A stretch of DNA of 64,000 nucleotides from Lachnospiraceae bacterium. Lineage in GTDB: Bacteria > Bacillota > Clostridia > Lachnospirales > Lachnospiraceae. The DNA is taken from the NCBI GenBank assembly GCA_902363675.1, contig CABJAV010000004.1, positions 62,001-126,000 of the forward strand, in the 5' to 3' direction. The notes beneath the pieces were generated by a model, which was not told the DNA's origin, searched no databases, and saw only the letters and a program-made list of their open reading frames with translations. The position numbers were made by a program, and so were the translations under genes. Of this stretch, positions 19,021 to 25,546 are shown one piece after another; position 1 is the stretch's first letter; the number at the start of each line of letters is the position of its first letter.

Positions 19021-20433
19021 ATGATCATTTCTATCATTGAACAAGTCTATTCTTTATTGTGGGGAGATCTGATTACGATTCCGCTGCCCGGAGGAGGCAG
19101 TCTTGGAATCTCTTTGTTGGTACTTCTTTTGATTCCGACCGGAATCTATTTCACAATACGAACGAAATTTCTGCCGCTGAGACTTTTTCCGGATATGATA
19201 AAGTCTCTTTTGGCGAAAAAAGAACATAAGGACAGCCTGTCCACATTTCAGACACTGATCGTCTCCACCGCTACGCGTGTGGGAATGGGCAATCTTGTCG
19301 GAGTGGTTGCGGCAATCTCGGCAGGTGGCGCCGGTGCCGTATTCTGGATGTGGGTAACAGCACTCATCGGATCGTCCACCGCTTTTATCGAGGCGACGCT
19401 TGCGCAGCTGCACAAAGAGAAGGATCCGCTCTACGGAGGGTATCGCGGAGGCCCGGCATACTATATCCATCATTATTTCGAGGAAAAATTACATAAGAAA
19501 AAGCGTCATGTGCTGATCTCGGTGTTATTTGCAATCTCGGGACTCATTTGCTGGTGCGGAATCAGTCAGGTAATCAGTAATTCCGTGTCATCTTCGTTTG
19601 AAAATGCATTTCAGATTCCGCCGCTTTATACGACGATCGTTCTTGTGGCGATCGCAGCGGTTATTGTGTTAAGAAAGAATGCTACGATTAAAGTTCTCGA
19701 TATTGTTGTACCGATTATGGCAGCGTGCTACTTTTTTATTACGATATATATCATTGTAAGAAATATCGGAGTAATTCCGTCTGTATTTGGGCGGATCTTT
19801 GAGGAAGCATTCGGAATCCGTCAGGTGGTATCCGGTGGATTCGGAGCGGTGTTGATGAATGGTGTTAAGCGAGGTCTCTTCTCGAATGAGGCAGGTTCCG
19901 GTTCGGCGCCTTGTGCGGCAGCAGCTGCAGAGGGTGATATCCCGGTTCGTGCGGGACTGACACAGGCGCTCGGTGTATTTATTGATACGATCGTGATCTG
20001 CAGCTGTACTGCGATGATCATGCTGACTGCGCCGCAGAGTGCAATCGCGGACAAGGCCGGAATGGATCTCCTGCAGTCTGCGATGCATTATCATCTTGGC
20101 GAGTTTGGTGTGATATTTATCGCGATCACATTATTCTTATTCAGTTTTTCGACATTCCTCGGAATCTTATTCTATGCTAGAAGCAATGTCGCCTATCTGT
20201 TTGGGGACAAATGGATCTGGCAGACATTGTATAAAGTGCTTGCACTTGTGATGCTTTTTGTAGGAGGTATTGCAACCTACACATTTGTGTGGGATCTCGG
20301 AGATGTCGGAATCGGACTGATGACGATCTTTAATATCGGCATGCTTTACCTGCTTGGCGGGCAGGCACTTGGGGCATTGCGTGAATATGAACAAAAAACA
20401 AAAAAGAAATTAAAATCACTGTATCGTTTGTAG
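19021..20433 (+). CDS. Sodium:alanine symporter family protein (AGCS)
   Basis: A secondary transporter importing alanine or glycine with Na+. The 470-residue protein has about eleven hydrophobic segments and the family signatures TRVGMGNLVGVVAAISAGG and FSNEAGSGSAPCAAAAAEGD. ATG 19021 is preferred to 18997 because AAGAAGGGGAT sits 8 bases upstream of it. It ends with a Lys-rich tail. It is transcribed in the same direction as thiN, with a 47-base gap. Confidence 0.94.
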   Translation: MIISIIEQVYSLLWGDLITIPLPGGGSLGISLLVLLLIPTGIYFTIRTKFLPLRLFPDMIKSLLAKKEHKDSLSTFQTLIVSTATRVGMGNLVGVVAAISAGGAGAVFWMWVTALIGSSTAFIEATLAQLHKEKDPLYGGYRGGPAYYIHHYFEEKLHKKKRHVLISVLFAISGLICWCGISQVISNSVSSSFENAFQIPPLYTTIVLVAIAAVIVLRKNATIKVLDIVVPIMAACYFFITIYIIVRNIGVIPSVFGRIFEEAFGIRQVVSGGFGAVLMNGVKRGLFSNEAGSGSAPCAAAAAEGDIPVRAGLTQALGVFIDTIVICSCTAMIMLTAPQSAIADKAGMDLLQSAMHYHLGEFGVIFIAITLFLFSFSTFLGILFYARSNVAYLFGDKWIWQTLYKVLALVMLFVGGIATYTFVWDLGDVGIGLMTIFNIGMLYLLGGQALGALREYEQKTKKKLKSLYRL

Positions 20434-20440
20434 GAAAAAA

Positions 20441-20469
20441 TGTACTTTTTCTTTCGAATGTGTTACACT
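20441..20469 (+). promoter_or_regulatory. Possible extended -10 promoter for ychF
   Basis: TGTTACACT (extended -10, box TACACT at 20464-20469) with only a weak -35 (TGTACT) 17 bases upstream. It falls in the 85-base gap before ychF, where a promoter is expected. Confidence 0.35.
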
Positions 20470-20518
20470 ATATATTGCGTTATTAGGTAGCAATACTTTC
20501 AAAGGAGAAATAGATATC

Positions 20519-21619
20519 ATGAAACTCGGAATCGTGGGACTCCCGAACGTGGGAAAAAGTACATTATTTAATTCACTGACAAAGGCAGGTGCGTTATCTG
20601 CCAACTATCCATTCGCAACGATCGACCCGAATGTGGGAATCGTATCTGTTCCGGATGACAGAATCGTAAAGCTCGGTGAACTATATCATACAAAGAAAGT
20701 TACCCCTGCAACCATCGAATTCGTAGATATTGCAGGACTTGTCAAGGGTGCCAGCAAGGGTGAGGGACTCGGGAACCAGTTCCTTGCAAATATCCGTGAG
20801 GTTGATGCGATCGTGCATGTGGTACGTTGCTTCGAGGATACCAATATTATTCACGTAGATGGATCGGTTGATCCGGCGCGTGATATCGAGACCATCAATC
20901 TTGAACTGATCTTCTCCGATGTGGAGATCCTTGATCGAAGAATCGCAAAGATTGCGAAGCAGGCAAGAATGGACAAGACACTGGCCAAGGAGCTTGAGCT
21001 GGTAGAGGCAATCAAGGCACACCTTGAGGAAGGCAAGATGGCAAGAACGTTTGAGGTTCCGGATGATGACGATGCACAGATCTGGTTCAAAGGTTACAAT
21101 CTTCTGACTGCTAAGCCTACCATTTACGCTGCAAATGTAGCGGAAGATGATCTGGCAGATGATGGAGCTGGCAATCCACATGTTGCCAAGGTACGCGAGA
21201 TGGCAAAGGAAGAGGGCGCGGAAGTATTCGTTATCTGCGCACAGATTGAGCAGGAATTGTCGGAACTGTCTGACGAAGAGAAGAAGGAATATCTGGATGA
21301 TCTCGGTGTAGCTTCCAGCGGACTGGATAAGCTTGTTGCTGCAAGTTATAAGTTACTTGGTCTTATCAGTTTCCTGACAGCCGGTGAGGATGAGTGCCGC
21401 GCATGGACGATCAAGGAAGGAACCAAGGCTCCACAGGCTGCCGGCAAGATTCATACGGATTTTGAGCGTGGATTCATCAAGGCTGAGGTAGTCAACTATC
21501 AGGATCTTCTCGATAACGGAAGCCTTTCCGCTGCGAGAGAAAAAGGCATCGTCGGTATGGAAGGAAAAGATTATGTCGTGAAAGACGGAGATGTTATTCT
21601 TTTCCGTTTCAATGTATGA
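20519..21619 (+). CDS. ychF: Ribosome-binding GTPase/ATPase YchF
   Basis: An Obg-family P-loop NTPase that prefers ATP and associates with ribosomes. The 366-residue protein has G1 [12 protein letters not shown], the switch region [13 protein letters not shown]3 [10 protein letters not shown], a coiled-coil arm around 125-200, and a C-terminal TGS domain with [26 protein letters not shown] precedes the ATG. It is the last core gene before the xylan island and is followed by a strong terminator. Confidence 0.97.
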   Translation: MKLGIVGLPNVGKSTLFNSLTKAGALSANYPFATIDPNVGIVSVPDDRIVKLGELYHTKKVTPATIEFVDIAGLVKGASKGEGLGNQFLANIREVDAIVHVVRCFEDTNIIHVDGSVDPARDIETINLELIFSDVEILDRRIAKIAKQARMDKTLAKELELVEAIKAHLEEGKMARTFEVPDDDDAQIWFKGYNLLTAKPTIYAANVAEDDLADDGAGNPHVAKVREMAKEEGAEVFVICAQIEQELSELSDEEKKEYLDDLGVASSGLDKLVAASYKLLGLISFLTAGEDECRAWTIKEGTKAPQAAGKIHTDFERGFIKAEVVNYQDLLDNGSLSAAREKGIVGMEGKDYVVKDGDVILFRFNV

Positions 21620-21676
21620 TATAGTACAAACATTCAAAGTCAGTCAAATGTGAGGAATGATGGAAACTATGAGAAT

Positions 21677-21710
21677 AAAAGCATTGGTGGGTGATCATCA
21701 ATGCTTTTTT
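21677..21710 (+). terminator. Rho-independent terminator after ychF
   Basis: AAAAGCATTG (21677-21686) pairs perfectly with CAATGCTTTT (21699-21708) around a 12-base loop and is followed by more T. It isolates the core block from the AraC-type gene downstream. Confidence 0.88.
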
Positions 21711-21730
21711 CGCAGACGAAGGTGGAGTAT

Positions 21731-22573
21731 ATGGCAGAGCAGCATTACCAGCACGAAGTTATCGTGACAGACAAAGGCTTTCCGTTCAAACTGTTTCTGT
21801 TTGAGGGATACAACGGAAAATATATCAGAGAGAAGCATTGGCACCGGGCCATTGAAATCTTCGTGGTGCAGGAAGGGGAACTGGACTTTCTGCTTAATGC
21901 GACGCACTATCATCTGGCGGAGGGACAGTTTATTATTGTAAACAGCAACGAGGTGCATGCGATTCATGCAAACAAGCCGAATCACACGATCGTACTGCAG
22001 ATTCCGCTGAATCAGTTTGCGTCGTATTTCACGGGGGAGCAGTTTATCTGGTTTTCGCACAGTGAGCGTGCGTATGATGAGCAGGTGGCATGTCTGATCT
22101 TTCGTATGTACGAAGTGTACCGGGCACAGGCAGATGGATATGATTTTGAAATCTTAAGCATGTTCTATCAACTGTTACATATTCTGGTGAAAAAATACCG
22201 GAAGCTGGATGTGCAGGATGACTTGATCAAAAGCAATATGCAGTTGAATCGGCTGGGGGTGATCACATCCTATCTCAAGGATCACTATACGGAGGATATC
22301 TCGCTTGAAAAACTAGCAGGGATCTTCGGGTATTCGCCGTCCTATCTGTCGAAAATGTTTGCGCGCTATGCGGGTATCAATTACAAGGATTATCTGCAGA
22401 GCATTCGGTTGGAGCATGCAATCAGAGACCTGGAGAATACGGACAAGCAGATCGTGGATATTGCGTTGGAGCATGGATTTGCAAACAGTAAGGCGTTTAC
22501 CAATCTGTTTCGCAAACGGTATGGAATGGTGACAAGTGAATATCGCAAACTGCTTGTTAGGACAAAAAAGTGA
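21731..22573 (+). CDS. AraC-family transcriptional regulator with N-terminal cupin sensor
   Basis: A 280-residue activator. The N-terminal part (about 1-150) is a cupin/AraC-ligand-binding barrel (KHWHRAIEIFVVQEGELDF, FIIVNSNEVHAI). The C-terminal 100 residues hold two helix-turn-helix units (SLEKLAGIFGYSPSYLSKMF; IVDIALEHGFANSKAFTNLF). ATG 21731 is the start because GAAGGTGGAG precedes it and the upstream in-frame ATG at 21701 lies inside the terminator hairpin. It sits at the edge of the xylan island. It is the natural candidate to bind the shared element found just after it (22561) and before the isomerase gene (33527), which is an inference. Confidence 0.92.
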   Translation: MAEQHYQHEVIVTDKGFPFKLFLFEGYNGKYIREKHWHRAIEIFVVQEGELDFLLNATHYHLAEGQFIIVNSNEVHAIHANKPNHTIVLQIPLNQFASYFTGEQFIWFSHSERAYDEQVACLIFRMYEVYRAQADGYDFEILSMFYQLLHILVKKYRKLDVQDDLIKSNMQLNRLGVITSYLKDHYTEDISLEKLAGIFGYSPSYLSKMFARYAGINYKDYLQSIRLEHAIRDLENTDKQIVDIALEHGFANSKAFTNLFRKRYGMVTSEYRKLLVRTKK

Positions 22574-22625
22574 CATTGGAAAGACAAAGAAAGACTCGTA
22601 TCCGTGGTTGCCGAACTGATATACT
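22561..22625 (+). promoter_or_regulatory. Shared activator-type promoter element, copy A (DUF4867 gene)
   Basis: GACAAAAAAGTGACATTG at 22561-22578 overlaps the stop codon of the AraC gene; an extended -10, TGATATACT, ends at 22625. There is no good -35, as expected for an activator-dependent promoter. The same 18 bases with a -10 TATACT at almost the same distance occur at 33527-33590. Confidence 0.6.
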
Positions 22626-22654
22626 CAAGAAAAAATGAGTATTGGGAGGTAATC

Positions 22655-23269
22655 ATGGAGATTTTTTCTGTTAATGATGAAAAATTCCGTAAATACGGTA
22701 AGGTTTGGAACAATATGGAATGCGCAAAGCTCTTGAAAGGAATGGAGCACACACCGCTTCCGGAGGATGTTATTTATGTGCCGTCAGTCGAGGAACTTGA
22801 AGCGGTTCCGGAAGCAAAGACATTCAGCGAGCGTGTCTTTGGCGGACTTCCAATCCAGATTGGTTACTGCAACGGAAACAATCACAAGTTAAACGCGGTA
22901 GAATATCATAGAAATTCCGAAATCAACATTGCGGTAACGGATATGATCCTTTTATTAGGATGGTTGCCGGATGTAACGGATGAATTTACTTATGATACAG
23001 CAAAAATCGAGGCTTTTAAGGTTCCAGCAGGAACGGTCGTTGAAATGTATGAGACGACACTTCATTATGCACCGTGCAACGCAGCGGATGGAGGATTTAA
23101 GTGTGTCGTAATTCTTCCGAGAGGAACGAATACTCTGATTGATTTTGCGCTCGTGCAGGAGGGCGAGGATCGGCTTATGACTGCAAAGAATAAGTGGTTG
23201 ATCGCGCATGAGGATGCTGGAATCGAGGGTGCATTTAACGGATTAAGAGGAGAAAATATATCACTTTAA
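22655..23269 (+). CDS. DUF4867 family protein (cupin-like, function unknown)
   Basis: A 204-residue soluble protein. I recognise the family from conserved stretches such as TPLPEDVIYVPS, GGLPIQIGYCNGNN, EYHRNSEIN, EMYETTLHYAPC and KNKWLIAHE. The His/Glu-rich all-beta pattern (EYHRNSE then ETTLHYAP) suggests a metal-binding cupin barrel, but no enzymatic activity is known to me. ATG 22655 has GGGAGG upstream. It stands between the AraC regulator and an orphan binding protein. Its promoter carries the same element as the isomerase/xylulokinase operon, hinting at a role in pentose metabolism. Confidence 0.8.
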   Translation: MEIFSVNDEKFRKYGKVWNNMECAKLLKGMEHTPLPEDVIYVPSVEELEAVPEAKTFSERVFGGLPIQIGYCNGNNHKLNAVEYHRNSEINIAVTDMILLLGWLPDVTDEFTYDTAKIEAFKVPAGTVVEMYETTLHYAPCNAADGGFKCVVILPRGTNTLIDFALVQEGEDRLMTAKNKWLIAHEDAGIEGAFNGLRGENISL

Positions 23270-23291
23270 AAGTGTTTGTTGGTGCGATTGC

Positions 23292-23320
23292 TTGTCCTTT
23301 GACAGAAAAAAAGCTATAAT
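23292..23320 (+). promoter_or_regulatory. Promoter for the orphan solute-binding protein
   Basis: TTGTCC (23292-23297) and consensus TATAAT (23315-23320) with a 17-base spacer, 33 bases ahead of the start codon. Confidence 0.65.
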
Positions 23321-23353
23321 AGTAGAAAGCTTTTGGGGAAAAGGTAGAGTTAT

Positions 23354-24988
23354 ATGAAAAAGAAAATCGTATCAACTTTAGTTGTGACTGGATTGCTTAT
23401 TGTACTTGGAGGATACAGTTACAACGTTCAATATAGGCAGAAACCGGAAATCAAACATTTTACTGCTTTTTTCAGTGTTACGGGCAGAACACTGGGAATG
23501 CAGAACGATATAAAGGAAATCATTGCTGACGAGATCGGAGCAGACTGCGAGGAGAACTGGCTGGTTGGACAATCCAAGGAAGAGGTGCTCAATTCGTACA
23601 TTGTTTCGGGAGAATATCCGGATTTTATTCTTGGAGAGAAAGCATTACTGGAGGCAGATGCTTTGATCCCGATTGATGAATACTGGGATGATTATCCGAA
23701 TCTCAGAAATTATCTTTCCGACGAGCAATGGGAGCGCATTCGGCAGGAGGACGGACATATTTACTGGATTCCACAGTTTTGTGTGTCTCAGGGAGAGAAT
23801 GTTGAAGTGACGCATACGGGCGAGGCATTCTGGATACAGACGCGCGTTTTAAAATGGGCCGGATATCCGAAGATTACAACGGTGGATGAATATTTTGATC
23901 TGATCGAAGCTTATGTGCAGGCAAATCCGGTCATGCCGGACGGGACAAAAAATGTTCCGTTTACCGTGTTGTGCGATGACTGGAGATTCTTCTGTCTGGA
24001 GAATGTGCCGCAGTTTCTGGATGGATATCCCAATGACGGAAGTTGTATGGTTGATCCCGGGAATGATCAGGTGATTGATTATAATACGACGGAGACTGCC
24101 AGACGGTATTTTCAGAAGCTGAACGAAGAGTACCACAAGGGTATTTTTGATCCGCAGTCGTTCACCAGTACATACGAAGAATATCTGGATAAATTAGGAA
24201 CCGGTGCTGTTCTCGGAATGGTTGACCAATGGTGGCAGTTCTATTACAATCTGGCAGAGCCTTATGAGACAAACGGACTGAGTGATCTGGGGTGCGATTA
24301 TGTTCCGCTTCCGATTACAATGGACAAAGGTATGTCAAACCAGTGGCATACAAGCAGGAATGCAGAGATGGATACATCGAGCGGACTTTCGATTACCACA
24401 TCCTGTGAAGATGTGCAGGGGGCACTTCAGTTTGTAAATGATCTGCTGGATTCCGATATTACGAAGCTTCGATTCTGGGGAGAAAAAGACCTGGACTATT
24501 CGGTGGACGAAAACGGTATGTTCTATATGAATAGTGAACAGGAAAAACGTCACGGAGACAGCGCACTGAATGAATCCCATTTTTGTCCCTATTCGTATTT
24601 CCCACGAGTAGAAGGTCTGCTTGACGACGGAATCAATGCATTTTCGATGGAGTATCAGTCGGCGGAGTTTATGAAAAGCCTAAAGCCTGACATACGGGAG
24701 TGCTTTGAAGCGTATGATGTACAAAACTATGTCGAGCTGCTGGGAACAAATGAAGCGCCCGGCGCATGGTATCCGATGTATTCGTATACACAGTCTTTGT
24801 CATCAAAATCCAAAGGCGGCATGATTCGTGATGAAATTGACGCGGTCAAGAGAAACTGGCTGCCGCAGGTGATCATGAGCGATGACTTTGCATCGACATG
24901 GGATGCATATATGGCTGCGTATCAGAAATGTGATCCACAGGACTATTTCGAAATTCTGCAGAGGCATGTGGACCAGATACTTCGATAA
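23354..24988 (+). CDS. Orphan extracellular solute-binding protein (CUT1 type), no lipobox cysteine
   Basis: A 544-residue paralogue of the binding protein at 52.1 kb. The two share long blocks (DGHIYWIPQF, LENVPQFLDGYPNDGSCMVD versus LENAPQFLDGYPNDGSCMVD, NEAPGAWYPM), so it probably binds xylo-oligosaccharides or related sugars. The N-terminus is a Lys-rich hydrophobic signal (about 5-24), but the expected lipobox Cys is replaced by LGGYSYN. It may therefore stay anchored by an uncleaved helix or be released. No permease genes accompany it. It has its own promoter and a terminator behind it. It could share the distant permeases or act as a sensor subunit. Confidence 0.88.
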   Translation: MKKKIVSTLVVTGLLIVLGGYSYNVQYRQKPEIKHFTAFFSVTGRTLGMQNDIKEIIADEIGADCEENWLVGQSKEEVLNSYIVSGEYPDFILGEKALLEADALIPIDEYWDDYPNLRNYLSDEQWERIRQEDGHIYWIPQFCVSQGENVEVTHTGEAFWIQTRVLKWAGYPKITTVDEYFDLIEAYVQANPVMPDGTKNVPFTVLCDDWRFFCLENVPQFLDGYPNDGSCMVDPGNDQVIDYNTTETARRYFQKLNEEYHKGIFDPQSFTSTYEEYLDKLGTGAVLGMVDQWWQFYYNLAEPYETNGLSDLGCDYVPLPITMDKGMSNQWHTSRNAEMDTSSGLSITTSCEDVQGALQFVNDLLDSDITKLRFWGEKDLDYSVDENGMFYMNSEQEKRHGDSALNESHFCPYSYFPRVEGLLDDGINAFSMEYQSAEFMKSLKPDIRECFEAYDVQNYVELLGTNEAPGAWYPMYSYTQSLSSKSKGGMIRDEIDAVKRNWLPQVIMSDDFASTWDAYMAAYQKCDPQDYFEILQRHVDQILR

Positions 24989-25020
24989 AACAGTAATTAT
25001 ATGATATAAGAGATAGAAAT

Positions 25021-25070
25021 AAAATCCTCATCATAATGCAATATTTTATTGCAGAAGAATGGGGATTTTT
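25021..25070 (+). terminator. Terminator after the orphan binding protein
   Basis: AAAATCCTCAT (25021-25031) pairs with ATGGGGATTTT (25059-25069, one T:G pair), with an inner hairpin TGCAATA/TATTGCA and a T-run. Only 45 bases separate it from the DUF3237 start and I see no clear promoter there, so some readthrough is likely. Confidence 0.8.
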
Positions 25071-25114
25071 ATTTACGCTGAGCAATGAAAGAACAGGCAG
25101 ATGTGGAGAAGTAA

Positions 25115-25546
25115 ATGGAAGTGTTGAAATTGTATATTCATGTGAATGGCTGCGAGAAGGTGGAATCTGAATGCGCTACCGTACAGATGATTTCGTTTGA
25201 CGGAAGGTGCGATGGAGATTATTTCAGAGGAGAGATCCTTCCGGGCGGTGTGGATACGCAGATTTATTATAAGGATCAGCCATCAAAATTATCGGCTCGT
25301 TATCTAATGCAGGGAATAGATCATACGGGGCGCGGATGCCGGATATATATCGAAAATAATGGAATCATGTATGCCGGTGAGACGATTACCAGACCGGTCA
25401 TCTATACGGACAGTATTGCACTGAAATGGATGGAAACGGCATCTATGTATGGAACCCTTACGGTTGTGGAAGGACAGCCGGTAATCACGATTTATACGGA
25501 TAAGAATAAAAATAATGGAAAAGGGGAAAAAGGGAGCAGAGCATGA
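25115..25546 (+). CDS. DUF3237 family protein coupled to GH115
   Basis: A 143-residue cytoplasmic protein. The pattern GEILPGGVDTQIYY, SARYLMQGID and IYIENNGI matches DUF3237, a small beta-barrel family without assigned function. Its stop overlaps the ATG of the alpha-glucuronidase gene (ATGA), so the two proteins are made together. A role around glucuronic acid side chains is conceivable but not shown by the sequence. The last 15 residues are Lys/Gly-rich and probably disordered. Confidence 0.75.
   Translation: MEVLKLYIHVNGCEKVESECATVQMISFDGRCDGDYFRGEILPGGVDTQIYYKDQPSKLSARYLMQGIDHTGRGCRIYIENNGIMYAGETITRPVIYTDSIALKWMETASMYGTLTVVEGQPVITIYTDKNKNNGKGEKGSRA

Noticed and set aside
21701..21730. 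Upstream in-frame ATG for the AraC regulator
   Set aside because: It lies inside the ychF terminator hairpin and has no ribosome site; ATG 21731 has GAAGGTGGAG.
23300..23320. TTTGACA close to TATAAT before the orphan binding protein
   Set aside because: The spacing is only 10 bases; TTGTCC at 17 bases is the usable -35.
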